From Halostagnicola kamekurae (GTDB lineage: Archaea; Halobacteriota; Halobacteria; Halobacteriales; Natrialbaceae): a DNA stretch of 64,000 nucleotides. Under the pieces are notes generated by a model. That model searched no databases and was not told where the DNA came from. It saw nothing but the letters and a program-made list of their open reading frames with translations. Below are positions 52,665 to 61,395 of this stretch, piece after piece. The stretch is taken from contig NZ_FOZS01000001.1 of NCBI RefSeq assembly GCF_900116205.1, forward strand, positions 186,001-250,000. Direction: 5' to 3'. A program made the translations under genes and the position numbers. Every line of letters starts with the position of its first letter. The first letter of the stretch is position 1.

Positions 52665-53273
52665 TCACTCGAGGTCCGCCCGATCGCTCGTCGCGCTCCG
52701 AAGCCGGTTCTCGAATGCCTCGCGCTCGGCGACGGGCACGCGAACGTCGAACGTGACCGCGGCCTCGTAGGTCGCGTCGAACTCGTAGCCCTCGCTCTCT
52801 ATAATCCCCCTGACGGTCCCCGAATCGTCGTACTCGACGGTGATTTCGACCCGCTCGTGGGGCCGTTCTTCGACGACGCCCGCCGCCTCGAGGGCGTCTT
52901 TGACCGCCCGCGAGTAGGCCCGGACGAGGCCGCCGACGCCGAGGTTCGTCCCGCCGTAGTACCGCGTCACGACGACCGCGCAGTTCTCTACGTCCTCCTG
53001 CTCGAGAACGTTCAGTGCCGGTTTTCCCGCCGACCCCGAGGGTTCGCCGTCGTCGCTCGAGTACTCCCGCAGAAAGTTCCCCGACGCGTCCGCTCGCACC
53101 CGATAGGCGGGCACGTTGTGGGTCGCGTCGGCGTACTCGCGCTCGACCGTCTCGACGAACGCCTCGGCAGCGTCGACGGACTCGACGGGTCGGACGTGAC
53201 CGAGGAACTCCGATCCCTGAACGACGAACTCGACGGTGGCGGGCTCGGCGACGGTGCGGTAGGTGTCGGTCAC
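52665..53273 (-). CDS. YigZ/IMPACT family protein
   Basis: The 202-residue protein has the two-domain YigZ layout. An N-terminal UPF0029/IMPACT domain holds VEFVVQGSEFLGHVRPVESVDAAEAFVETVEREYADATHNVPAYRV, YSSDDGEPSGSAGKPALNVLEQEDVENCAVVVTRYYGGTNLGVGGLVRAYSRA. A C-terminal domain starts near VEITVEYDDSGTVRGIIES. Eukaryotic IMPACT inhibits a translation kinase; bacterial YigZ functions are uncertain. It starts with GTG (53273); there is no ATG nearby in frame. Confidence 0.88.
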   Translation of the reverse strand: MTDTYRTVAEPATVEFVVQGSEFLGHVRPVESVDAAEAFVETVEREYADATHNVPAYRVRADASGNFLREYSSDDGEPSGSAGKPALNVLEQEDVENCAVVVTRYYGGTNLGVGGLVRAYSRAVKDALEAAGVVEERPHERVEITVEYDDSGTVRGIIESEGYEFDATYEAAVTFDVRVPVAEREAFENRLRSATSDRADLE

Positions 53274-53348
53274 TGGTGGATGTGGCAGGTCTCGGCCATC
53301 GGTGGAGCGGTCGGTGTCGGCCTGCGATTGGGTCCGGTCACGGTTTCG

Positions 53349-53852
53349 TTACTGGAGTTCGATCTTGCGGACGAACGTGATCTCGCGCAGGTCCGTAAAG
53401 AGGTCGCCCGGAAGCTCCTCGTCGGTGACCAGGTACAGGCGCGGGTCGTCGGTGAACTCGGGATCTTCGCTGATCGTCTGGCGGATCGAGATGTCGTGAT
53501 CCGCGAGCAGACCCGTGATCGTCGCGACGATGCCCTTCTCGTCGGCGTCGTCGACTTCGATCGTGAGGACGGTCAGATCGAGCACGGGCGCGAGGTCCAT
53601 CAGACTCGGGACCTGCGAGATGTTCTGGAAGATACGACGCAGTTCCGGATCCTCGAGGATCGCGTCGGTCGTCGAGTCGACGACCCGCCGATCGACGTCG
53701 ATCTCGCGGGCGATACCCGTGTTCGGGATCTCGATCCCGCCGGAGACGACCCGGCCCTCGTCGTTGACGGAGAACCCGCGCTCGAGCAGGAGTCGGATAA
53801 CCGCCTGCTGGCTCGGCGACCCCTCGAACTTCTCCATGATCTCGTCGAACAT
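53349..53852 (-). CDS. ACT-domain amino-acid-binding regulator
   Basis: The 167-residue protein has an N-terminal helix-rich segment (MFDEIMEKFEGSPSQQAVIRLLLERGFSVNDEGRVVSGGIEIPNTGIAREI) resembling a winged-helix arm, and a C-terminal ACT domain with VLTIEVDDADEKGIVATITGLLADHDISIRQTISEDPEF...LYLVTDEELPGDLF. Haloarchaeal members are usually called amino-acid-binding proteins. The ligand is unknown. I use the ATG at 53852; the frame is open further upstream but that part is antisense to the next gene's promoter. Confidence 0.85.
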   Translation of the reverse strand: MFDEIMEKFEGSPSQQAVIRLLLERGFSVNDEGRVVSGGIEIPNTGIAREIDVDRRVVDSTTDAILEDPELRRIFQNISQVPSLMDLAPVLDLTVLTIEVDDADEKGIVATITGLLADHDISIRQTISEDPEFTDDPRLYLVTDEELPGDLFTDLREITFVRKIELQ

Positions 53853-53988
53853 TCGTTCGCGAGTGTAGGCGGGCCGGGGTATAATGTCCGGTGGTCGCCC
53901 GCTGTGGACACCCGCTCTCGTCTCGAATCCGGTTCGTCGATTCCACGTCTGACGGACGTTTTTGAGGGCGTAGCCGAAACCCCTCCCC

Positions 53989-54792
53989 ATGCGCGCACTC
54001 AGTCACTGTGATTTCTGCGGGGCCGACGCCGCCGGGACCTTCGAACTGCTGCCACCCGAACTCGAGCCGACCGAGGACGAACAGCGCCGCGTCGTCCTCT
54101 GTCAGGCGTGTTCTGCGCAACTGGAGGAACTCCTCAAGCCGCTGCTCGCTCGCGCTGGCAGCGATCGGGTCGACGACCCGGTCAACACCGAATCCGACGC
54201 TGAGACCGAGTCGGCTTCGCCGGTCGAGACGGACGACGATTCTCGCTCCGCCGACGCGACTGACCTCGAGACGGCGGACGGAGAGGAATCGAACGCCGAC
54301 ACGGCTGGTCGACCCGCCGTGATCGACGTGAGCGGGGCCAAAACGGAACCAAACGATAACGAGACCGGTGCGGATGCTGATTCGACCGATCGTGGAATTA
54401 CGCTCGAGCGCACCGCCGACGAGGACTCCGCCGCAGAGAGTTCGACTGCAGACTCCCCGGCGGCGAACGAGGACGATACCGACCCGAGTACGGACGAAGG
54501 CGATGCTGACTCGAGTACCGAAGAGGATCAAGATGTCGACAGCACCGTCGGCGATGCCGGGTCCGCGAACGCCGGCGGTTCGGCCGACGATTCGGGTACC
54601 AGTCCGCCGAGAGGATACGGGAAAGTTATTCGCCTCCTTCGGAACCGGGAGTTCCCCATGGCTCGCAGCGACGTCGAAACGCTCGCCGCGGGGGCGTACG
54701 ATCTCGAGTCCCACACTGTCGAGGAGATCGTCGAGTACGCGCTCGAGGACGGCGAATTCGAGCAAGAAGGCGAGCAACTCGTCCGTTCGTGA
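53989..54792 (+). CDS. Zinc-finger protein with long acidic linker
   Basis: The 267-residue product starts MRALSHCDFCGADAAGTFELLPPELEPTEDEQRRVVLCQACSAQLEELLKPLLARAG: CDFC and CQAC make one zinc knuckle. Residues about 60-205 are almost only Asp, Glu, Ser, Thr, Ala and Gly and should be disordered. A helical end, GYGKVIRLLRNREFPMARSDVETLAAGAYDLESHTVEEIVEYALEDGEFEQ, closes it. No family name comes to mind; the design (finger, linker, helical domain) resembles adaptor proteins. It converges on hisB. Confidence 0.78.
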   Translation: MRALSHCDFCGADAAGTFELLPPELEPTEDEQRRVVLCQACSAQLEELLKPLLARAGSDRVDDPVNTESDAETESASPVETDDDSRSADATDLETADGEESNADTAGRPAVIDVSGAKTEPNDNETGADADSTDRGITLERTADEDSAAESSTADSPAANEDDTDPSTDEGDADSSTEEDQDVDSTVGDAGSANAGGSADDSGTSPPRGYGKVIRLLRNREFPMARSDVETLAAGAYDLESHTVEEIVEYALEDGEFEQEGEQLVRS

Positions 54793-54879
54793 TACACCTG
54801 TCACGAGCGGTCGTCGGTAGGTGCGCCCTTCGATCGCTTCGGTGATCAGTGCCCTCTTCTGACCGTCACGCTTTCCGTC

Positions 54880-55476
54880 TCACTCCGAGAGCGTTCCCTT
54901 GGTGCTCGGCGCACCCTCTCGGCGCTCGTCGAACCGCGTCGCGTCGTCGAGCGCTCGAGCGAGCGCCTTGAACAGCGCCTCGACCTCGTGGTGGGCGTTC
55001 TCGCCGGTCTCGACCGACAGGTGAAGCGTCAGTCCGGCGTTCATCGCGAGCGATTCTCCGAAGTGTCGGGCCATGTCGCTCGTGAACTCGCCGATCTCGT
55101 CCTGCGAGAAGGCTCCATCGAAGTAAAACCGCGGCCGACTGCTCACGTCGACGATCGCCGACGCGACGGCTTCGTCCAGCGGAACCCGGCGATCGGCGTA
55201 CCGAACGATGCCCGTTCGATCGCCGAGCGCGTCCGACAGCGCCGTCCCGAGGACGATCGCGACGTCCTCGACCGTGTGGTGGTCGTCGATCTCGAGGTCG
55301 CCGTCGCACTCGACCGCGAGGTCGAACAGGCCGTGTTTGGCAAGCGCCGTCAGCATGTGATCGAAGAATCCGATTCCGGTTTCGACGTCGGCCGTGCCGC
55401 TTCCGTCGACCGCGAGTGTACACTCGATCGTCGTCTCGCCCGTCTCGCGGGTGACGGTCGCCGTTCGATCGCTCAT
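54880..55476 (-). CDS. hisB: Imidazoleglycerol-phosphate dehydratase
   Basis: HisB converts imidazole glycerol phosphate to imidazole acetol phosphate in histidine synthesis. The 198-residue protein has the characteristic metal ligands: [34 protein letters not shown], and the second set [29 protein letters not shown]. All His and Glu ligands are present. The start is the ATG at 55476 ([15 protein letters not shown]). hisA follows on the same strand at 56249-56980, with one small membrane protein gene in between on the other strand. Confidence 0.94.
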   Translation of the reverse strand: MSDRTATVTRETGETTIECTLAVDGSGTADVETGIGFFDHMLTALAKHGLFDLAVECDGDLEIDDHHTVEDVAIVLGTALSDALGDRTGIVRYADRRVPLDEAVASAIVDVSSRPRFYFDGAFSQDEIGEFTSDMARHFGESLAMNAGLTLHLSVETGENAHHEVEALFKALARALDDATRFDERREGAPSTKGTLSE

Positions 55477-55725
55477 GGGAGAACGAGGGGGCCGCCGGTA
55501 CAAGGCGATTGCGCTCGTAGCGCCGACTCGATCGACGCTCGCCGAGCCGTCGATTCGATTCTGGCAGAACGTCAAAAACCTCTCAAAACACTCGGTAAAA
55601 TGTCTAAAGGTTTCTGAGGCCGTAACGAAACATCGGTTGGTATCGCCTACGCGCGTAAAACGGACCGAAATTAGACCAACCTTCTCCCTCTTATATGTTG
55701 TCGACGATGATAGTCAGGAATAGCC

Positions 55726-55731
55726 GAGGTG
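55726..55731 (+). promoter_or_regulatory. Shine-Dalgarno-like site for the small membrane protein
   Basis: GAGGTG complements the end of 16S rRNA and is spaced 9 bases from the ATG at 55741. It decides the start against the GTG at 55729, which lies inside the site. Confidence 0.5.
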
Positions 55732-55740
55732 AACACCCCA

Positions 55741-56007
55741 ATGTCCAACTCTTCCCCGCTCCCCAACGAATCGATCTCCACGTCGTCCCCCGAGAGAGAC
55801 GCCGATACCTACCGCCGCCTGCTCCGGACGATCAAACAACCCGCACAGTTCCTCTCGTTCTGGATCGCGATAGCATTGCCGTTCGTCCACGTTCCGCTGC
55901 TTGCTCAGGGGCTGAACGACCCGACGGTGACGATGACGTTTCTCACGCTCTTGGCGATCAACGTCCTCGCTCTCTATTTCGGTCACGGCTACAACGAGTC
56001 GTCCTGA
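55741..56007 (+). CDS. Small two-helix membrane protein
   Basis: The 88-residue protein starts MSNSSPLPNESISTSSPERDADTYRRLLRTI, then has two hydrophobic stretches, PAQFLSFWIAIALPFVHVPLLA and TVTMTFLTLLAINVLALYFG. An SD-like GAGGTG (55726-55731) lies about 10 bases before the ATG, which is unusual among the leaderless genes here; a GTG start at 55729 overlaps that site and is less likely. A TTATAT box lies at 55691-55696. No function is known. Confidence 0.7.
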   Translation: MSNSSPLPNESISTSSPERDADTYRRLLRTIKQPAQFLSFWIAIALPFVHVPLLAQGLNDPTVTMTFLTLLAINVLALYFGHGYNESS

Positions 56008-56044
56008 TCCCGGCCGAACGGCGTTCCCCCTCCATCGCCGTAAG

Positions 56045-56108
56045 CTCTCCAACCGCCGTCGAAACGCCCTCCAACCGCTGTCTCGGTGCTCTCAACCCGC
56101 CGTCACCG
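56045..56108. repeat. Three degenerate 20-23-base repeats
   Basis: Units near CTCTCCAACCGCCGTCGAAA, CCTCCAACCGCTGTCTCGGT and CTCTCAACCCGCCGTCACCG follow each other in the 241-base gap between a small membrane gene and the hisA stop. They are imperfect; the shared core is CTCCAACCGCCGTC. No gene fits there. Confidence 0.4.
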
Positions 56109-56248
56109 CCGCTCCGAGCTCCACATCAGTCGTCGGCCCGCTCGGTCACTTCGTGACCTCGCGGCTCAAAAAAGTGAGAACCGCCTGCCCTTCCCCGGAT
56201 CGCGGGCGTCTCGCAGTTGCTCGACGCCCGCTCTCGGCCACAGCCCGC

Positions 56249-56980
56249 TCACTCGTCGATGGCGGCCTGTGCCTCCTCGAGCGAAAACTTCCCCTCGTAG
56301 AGCGCGCTTCCGACGACGACGGCCGCTGCGCCGGCCGCTTCGAGCGCTCGCACGTCCTCGAGCGTGGCGACCCCGCCGCTGGCGACGATCGGTACGTCGG
56401 TGGCGTCGACGAGCTCTCGGACGGGTTCGGTCGCGACGCCCTCGAGCTGCCCCTCAACGTCGACGTTCGTAAAGAGGATTCCGGCGGCTCCGAGGTCCTC
56501 GTAGCGCGCTGCGGCCTCGACCGGCGTCATGCCGGCCCCTTCCGTCCAGCCCTCGACGACGACTTCGCCGTCTTTCGCGTCGAGGCTCACGATCACCGAG
56601 TTCGGCCGGCGCTCGCTGATTTCGGCGACGATCTCCGGATTCTCGACGGCGGCGGTGCCGAGGATAACTCGGTCGACGCCGCGCTCGAGCAGATCGATCG
56701 CGTCGCCCGCGGTTCGAATGCCGCCGCCGAGTTGCGTCGGAACGTCGACGGCGTCGACGACGGCGTCGATCGCGTCCGCGTTCGCTCGTTCCCCCTCGAA
56801 GGCCCCGTCGAGGTCGACGAGGTGGAGCGTCTCCGCGCCGGCGTCGATCCACCGACGGGCGGCGTCCACGGGGTTGCCGTAGCGCGTTTCGGTACCCCGT
56901 TCGCCCTGGACGAGCTGGACGACTTCTCCGTCCTGTACGTCGACCGCGGGGATCACTTCGAACGTCGGAAACTGGCTCAT
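56249..56980 (-). CDS. hisA: Phosphoribosyl-formimino-AICAR-phosphate isomerase
   Basis: HisA is the fourth enzyme of histidine synthesis, a TIM barrel isomerising ProFAR. The 243-residue protein has FEVIPAVDVQDGEVVQLVQGE (catalytic Asp8-type residue), AETLHLVDLDGAFEG, QLGGGIRTAGDAIDLLERGVDRVILGTAA, VSLDAKDGEVVVEGW, ILFTNVDVEGQLEG and VASGGVATLEDVRAL with GSALYEGKF at the end. Both phosphate-binding GG motifs and both catalytic acids are present. It lies in the same direction as hisB, about 770 bases upstream of it. Confidence 0.95.
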   Translation of the reverse strand: MSQFPTFEVIPAVDVQDGEVVQLVQGERGTETRYGNPVDAARRWIDAGAETLHLVDLDGAFEGERANADAIDAVVDAVDVPTQLGGGIRTAGDAIDLLERGVDRVILGTAAVENPEIVAEISERRPNSVIVSLDAKDGEVVVEGWTEGAGMTPVEAAARYEDLGAAGILFTNVDVEGQLEGVATEPVRELVDATDVPIVASGGVATLEDVRALEAAGAAAVVVGSALYEGKFSLEEAQAAIDE

Positions 56981-57110
56981 ACCCGAACGCGCGGTGGCTG
57001 TCGGGATAATCCCGTTGGTCCGGGTCGGGGATCGATGAGCCGAATCGCCGAACGATCCGGCACCCGCTTCTCGATCCGGACCGATCAGCGCTGGATAAAA
57101 ATACGCGTCC

Positions 57111-57140
57111 TTTTAGGTTTCGCAGGTCTACGTAGTAGAC
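57111..57140 (+). promoter_or_regulatory. Promoter and palindrome before the second phosphate transporter
   Basis: TTTTAGG (57111-57117) is about 25-30 bases before the GTG at 57141, and an alternative ATAAAAATA lies at 57095-57103. A perfect inverted repeat GTCTAC-GTA-GTAGAC occupies 57126-57140 and ends at the start codon, so a bound regulator could block transcription or translation. Confidence 0.5.
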
Positions 57141-58322
57141 GTGACAGAAGTACTGTTATTCGTCGGGATCCTCGTTGCAATCTTCGTCGGATACAATATC
57201 GGCGGTGCGACGACCGGGCCGGCGTTCGGCCCCGCTGTTGGCGCAAATATCATCTCGAAGGGAATCGCCGCGGCGCTGATGTCCGTCTTCTTTGCGATCG
57301 GCGCGCTTACCATCGGACGGCAAGTCGTCGACACGCTCGGAAACGAACTGGTGACCAGCACCGAGATTTTCACGCTCGAGGCGAACGTCGCCGTGCTCTT
57401 TTTCATCGGCGGCGCGCTCTTTATCGGCAACTACGCCGGCGTTCCCGCCTCCACCTCGATGACGGCGGTGGGCGCGATCGCCGCACTCGGATTCGCGACG
57501 GGCGAACTCAACGTGGCCGTCCTCGGGGAAATCGCGATCTGGTGGATCGTCGCCCCCATCATCGGCTTCTGGATCGGCGGTGTGGTCGGTCGATACTTCT
57601 ACACCCGGATCAACGAGTGGGTGGCGATCGAAGAAAACACCACGGGGTCGCCGTTGCTCAGCATCGACACCTCGGGGCACGTCCCCCGTCTCGGCACCGT
57701 CGCCGGCGTCTCGAGACGGGAGTGGACCGGCTCGCTGCTCGTCGTCGTCATCGGGTGTCTCATGGGATTCAGTTCGGGAACGAGCAACATCGCCAACGCC
57801 GTCGCGCCCCTCGTGGGAAGCGGCGAACTCGCGGAAGATCCCGCGCTCATCATCGGCTCGATCGCGGTCGCGATCGGCGCGTTTACGATCGCCCGACGAA
57901 CCCTCGATACGCTCGGCAACGACATCACGAATCTGCCGCTCACCGCGGCGGTCGTCGTCGCCGTGATAAGTTCGACGATCGTCGTTGGTCTCTCCTGGAT
58001 CGGCATCCCCGCGAGCTTCGTCGTCATCGCGACCATGGCTATCGTCGGGCTCGGCTGGGGTCGCGCGACCAGAACGACGCGCCTCTCGGACGCCGCTCGA
58101 GGCGAGGAGACGGCGGTCTCGGTCGGCGCGCTCACGGCCGACGAGGAGGGCGAGCCGTCCCCGGAAATCGGCGAGGAGAAGGTTAGCGACATCCCGAAAG
58201 CGTCCGACCTCTTCGATCCGACGACGACCGCGCGCGTAATCCTCATGCAAAACGTCGTCCCGCTCATCTCGACGGTCGGTGCCTTCCTCACGTTCCGTTA
58301 CGTTCCGCTCTTCGGATTCTAG
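57141..58322 (+). CDS. Inorganic phosphate transporter, PiT family (copy 2)
   Basis: The 393-residue membrane protein has the two PiT repeats: YNIGGATTGPAFGPAVGANIISKGIAAALMSVFFAIGALTIGRQVVDTLGNELV near residue 18 and MGFSSGTSNIANAVAPLVGSGELAEDPALIIGSIAVAIGAFTIARRTLDTLGNDI near residue 212. The second, with SNIANAV, is closer to the classic PitA signature than the first copy's. A charged cytoplasmic loop lies near residue 325 (RGEETAVSVGALTADEEGEPSPEIGEE). The gene uses a GTG start just behind a palindrome. Confidence 0.9.
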   Translation: MTEVLLFVGILVAIFVGYNIGGATTGPAFGPAVGANIISKGIAAALMSVFFAIGALTIGRQVVDTLGNELVTSTEIFTLEANVAVLFFIGGALFIGNYAGVPASTSMTAVGAIAALGFATGELNVAVLGEIAIWWIVAPIIGFWIGGVVGRYFYTRINEWVAIEENTTGSPLLSIDTSGHVPRLGTVAGVSRREWTGSLLVVVIGCLMGFSSGTSNIANAVAPLVGSGELAEDPALIIGSIAVAIGAFTIARRTLDTLGNDITNLPLTAAVVVAVISSTIVVGLSWIGIPASFVVIATMAIVGLGWGRATRTTRLSDAARGEETAVSVGALTADEEGEPSPEIGEEKVSDIPKASDLFDPTTTARVILMQNVVPLISTVGAFLTFRYVPLFGF

Positions 58323-58484
58323 GCGTGTGCGGCGTTTTTATCCATATTTTTCATTCTATCTCGAATGCCGTTCGAAAACGAAACGCCCGACGAGCTCTTT
58401 CTCGATATATTCTCAATCCTACGTGAAAGACAATTTAGGACCGAACAGCAAGCTATACCAATGCGGGACTCGAACCTGCGGTTG

Positions 58485-58874
58485 ATGCCCACGGTAGAAT
58501 ACCTCAACTACGAAGTGTTAGACGACCAGGGATGGGAGATGGACGACGACGACCTCTTCGAGAACGCGGCCGACGCCGGTCTCGACGAGGAGGACTACGG
58601 CACCCTCGATGTCGCCGAAGGCGAGTACATCCTCGAGGCCGCCGAAGCTCAGGGCTACGACTGGCCGTTTTCCTGCCGAGCAGGTGCCTGCGCGAACTGT
58701 GCAGCCATCATCACCGAAGGCGAGATCGATATGGACATGCAACAGATCCTCTCCGACGAGGAAGTCGAAGAGAAGAACGTCCGTCTGACCTGTATCGGTT
58801 CCGCCGAGACCGACGAGGTCAAAATCGTCTACAACGCCAAACACCTCGACTACCTGCAGAACCGCGTCATTTAA
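58485..58874 (+). CDS. fdx: Halophile 2Fe-2S ferredoxin
   Basis: The 129-residue protein is the plant-type ferredoxin of haloarchaea with its extra N-terminal acidic domain. It begins [43 protein letters not shown], and the cluster cysteines are in [14 protein letters not shown] and LTCIGS. It carries electrons from the pyruvate and 2-oxoglutarate oxidoreductases and is abundant. I use the ATG at 58485, the known mature start. The same frame is open back to an ATG at 58365 (extension [17 protein letters not shown]...), which I take as leader. Confidence 0.95.
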   Translation: MPTVEYLNYEVLDDQGWEMDDDDLFENAADAGLDEEDYGTLDVAEGEYILEAAEAQGYDWPFSCRAGACANCAAIITEGEIDMDMQQILSDEEVEEKNVRLTCIGSAETDEVKIVYNAKHLDYLQNRVI

Positions 58875-58903
58875 CGACGCATCGCACGCGCCAGTGGAAC
58901 GTT

Positions 58904-58923
58904 CGGGATCGGCTCCGATCCCG
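58904..58923. terminator. Terminator-like hairpin after fdx
   Basis: CGGGATCGG and CCGATCCCG pair over 9 bases around a 2-base centre, 30 bases behind the fdx stop, followed by CTTCTTTA. This is a good candidate terminator. Confidence 0.55.
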
Positions 58924-59141
58924 CTTCTTTACTACGACAATCGTCGATTCCTGTGAGCGTTCGCTCTGGAACCGCTCGACCACTCAACTATCCGGCCGGT
59001 CGTCGATCGACCTGCTCGGAAGCGGACTGATATAATTCACCTCACGAATATGGGATTATTTGCGCACTCATAACACAAAGATTGATAATTCTGCCTATTC
59101 GTGACAAGACTTTACCGTAACCGTCCAGTACTCTGCCCAAA

Positions 59142-61088
59142 ATGGGTTCCTCATCTGTGACTGGTACGGAACTCGAGACACGAGTTCACCAGCAGGACGT
59201 TCTCTCGAGGATCGGCTCGCGCGCCATCGAAACCGACGATCCGGACCGCTTGCTCGAGCATGCGACAGACGCCATTCGTGCGTCACTGAACGCAGAGCAC
59301 TGTCACGCCCTCGAGTTCCACTCGGATACCGGGCAGTTGCGCTCCCGCGTCGAGACTGGACCGGGACCCACGCTGGCCGATCCGACGACGCTCTCGACGA
59401 CGCCCGATTCCTACGTCGGCTATACGCTGTGTGCTTCCGAACCGGTCCTCGTCTCCGAGTTCGAACTCGAGGAGCGCTTTTCTGCCCCTGCAAGTTTCGT
59501 CGACCGTGACATCGAGAGCGCGCTCGCCGTTCGAATCAGTTCGGGCTCCGAACCGTGGGGCGTTCTGGGCGCCTACGCGACCGAGCCGCGAGCCTTCACC
59601 GATCGCGACGCCCGCTTCCTCGAGAACGTCGCGCGTCTCCTCGAGTCGGCGCTCGCGGACGGGGAATCGAAGTCGAAACGTGGTGGAGTATTGACGGACA
59701 AGCGAATCCTCGAGACGTGCCCGGTCGGAATCACGGCGATCGACGCAGACGGGCGGATCGTGTTCGCAAACGAGTACGCCGCGGACGCCCTCGGTGGTCC
59801 CGCGAGTGACCTTCCGGGATGCGTTGACGAGGAATCGTGGCGGTTCGCGGGCCCGGACGGGGGCGCCGTTTCGGTGAGCGAACTCCCCTACACGCGCGTG
59901 AAACGAACCGGCGAACCCGTCACCGACGAACTGCTCGGCATCACGAACGACGACGGGAACCGAGTCTGGCTGTCGGTCGACTGTCTGCCCGTGTCCGACG
60001 ACGACTCGTTCGAGGGCGCTATCTGTGCGCTCACGGACGTCACCGACCGCAAGCAACTCGAAGGGAAACTCGAGGAGATCCTCGGTCGGATCGACGACGC
60101 GTTCTGTGCGTTCGATGAGGACCTTCGGTACACGCTCGTCAACGACCGCGCGGAGGAGCTCCTCGACCACTCCGAAGACGAACTGCTCGGCAACACGCTC
60201 TGGGAGATGTTTCCCGAGGCGAACGACGATCTGGACGTCCGCGAGAGCTTCGAAACCGCCATCGAAACCAACGAACCGACGAGTTACCAGCACTACCACG
60301 AACCGTTGGGGAACTGGATCGAGGGGAACATCTACCCCTCGGACAGCGGCGTTTCGGTGTACTTCCGTGACATTACTGAGCGCAAGGAGTACCAGCAGCG
60401 ACTCGAGCGCTCGAACGAGCACTTAGAGCAGTTCGCCTACGCCGCCTCCCACGACCTGCAGGAACCGCTTCGGATGGTCACGAGTTATCTGAACCTGATC
60501 GACCGGCGGTACGGGGACGAACTCGCGGACGACGCACAGGAGTTCCTCGCGTTCGCCGTCGACGGTGCCGAGCGAATGCGCGAGATGATCGACGGCCTCC
60601 TCGAGTACTCGCGAGTCGAGACGCGCGGCGACTCGTTCGACCTCGTCGATCTGAACGACGTCTTCGCCGACGCCCGGCAGGATCTGATGGTCCAGATCGA
60701 AGAGACCGACGCGGCGATCTCCGTGGGTTCGCTTCCCGTCATCGAGGGGGACGGCAACCAGTTGCGACAGGTGTTTCAGAACCTCCTGAGCAACGCGCTC
60801 GAGTACTCGGGCGAGTCGCCGCCCCGCATCGACGTCTCGGCGACGCGGGACGGAGACGAGTGGCGACTTCGCGTTCGAGACAACGGGATCGGAATCGAGT
60901 CGACGAACGAAGACAGAATCTTTCAGGTGTTTCAACGGGTACACGACACTGAAGGCGAAAGCGGCAGCGGTATCGGCCTCGCTCTCTGCAAGCGCATCGT
61001 CGAGCGCCACGGCGGGTGGATCGACGTCGATTCGGAACCCGGTGCCGGGTCGGTGTTCACCGTGGCGTTCCCCGTCGCGAACCGCTAG
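59142..61088 (+). CDS. GAF-PAS-PAS sensor histidine kinase
   Basis: The 648-residue soluble sensor kinase has a GAF domain (about residues 15-175, EHCHALEFHSDTGQL to YATEPRAFTDRDARFLENVARLL), two PAS domains (about 185-300 and 305-415), then a HisKA dimerisation helix with the phospho-acceptor His437 (FAYAASHDLQEPLRMVTSYLNL). The HATPase follows: QVFQNLLSNALEYSGE (N box), RVRDNGIGIE and GSGIGLALCKRIVERHGG. All four ATP-binding boxes are intact. No transmembrane segment is seen, so it senses an intracellular signal. No response regulator is adjacent. Confidence 0.92.
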   Translation: MGSSSVTGTELETRVHQQDVLSRIGSRAIETDDPDRLLEHATDAIRASLNAEHCHALEFHSDTGQLRSRVETGPGPTLADPTTLSTTPDSYVGYTLCASEPVLVSEFELEERFSAPASFVDRDIESALAVRISSGSEPWGVLGAYATEPRAFTDRDARFLENVARLLESALADGESKSKRGGVLTDKRILETCPVGITAIDADGRIVFANEYAADALGGPASDLPGCVDEESWRFAGPDGGAVSVSELPYTRVKRTGEPVTDELLGITNDDGNRVWLSVDCLPVSDDDSFEGAICALTDVTDRKQLEGKLEEILGRIDDAFCAFDEDLRYTLVNDRAEELLDHSEDELLGNTLWEMFPEANDDLDVRESFETAIETNEPTSYQHYHEPLGNWIEGNIYPSDSGVSVYFRDITERKEYQQRLERSNEHLEQFAYAASHDLQEPLRMVTSYLNLIDRRYGDELADDAQEFLAFAVDGAERMREMIDGLLEYSRVETRGDSFDLVDLNDVFADARQDLMVQIEETDAAISVGSLPVIEGDGNQLRQVFQNLLSNALEYSGESPPRIDVSATRDGDEWRLRVRDNGIGIESTNEDRIFQVFQRVHDTEGESGSGIGLALCKRIVERHGGWIDVDSEPGAGSVFTVAFPVANR

Positions 61089-61395
61089 TCCACACTCGCT
61101 CTTCGAACGCCGACGGATGGCTTCATCTGAGAGTATATGATTGTAGATATGAGTGTGGTATACTAACCCTGTCTATAGTATATCAAATATGGTTGGATTA
61201 GGAAACAATCATAAACTTGTTATTTACACACCGATTCAACTCAGACTACAATATGTGTTCGTGGCGAGAAATGGATTATATGTGAAATCATGGCTCGTAT
61301 ACGGATTATAGTCTTAAAAAGAACTCCAATTAAATATATTGGTGATATTGGGAAAGCCATCAGTCAATTATATGATAAAAATGTGAAACTGTTAA
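61089..61395. other. AT-rich spacer between the kinase and liv genes
   Basis: These 307 bases have a far lower GC content than the rest (long runs such as ATTAAATATATTGGTGATATT). They lie between two converging genes. A 57-codon open frame starts with ATG at 61290 and runs into livF (61463), giving a basic MARIRIIVLKRTPIKYIGDI-type product; I do not trust it. I see no tRNA, repeat or terminator with a clear stem. Confidence 0.55.

Noticed and set aside
50593-52770. A 725-codon open frame antisense to the S9 peptidase.
   Set aside because: It is the mirror of a high-GC gene; its translation is Arg/Val/Asp-rich without any domain, whereas the minus strand gives an intact peptidase.
58455-58485. 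A sequence on the minus strand, GCAGGTTCGAGTCCCGC, that looks like a tRNA T-arm.
   Set aside because: The acceptor, D and anticodon arms cannot be found around it, one stem pair does not match, and it lies next to the fdx start.
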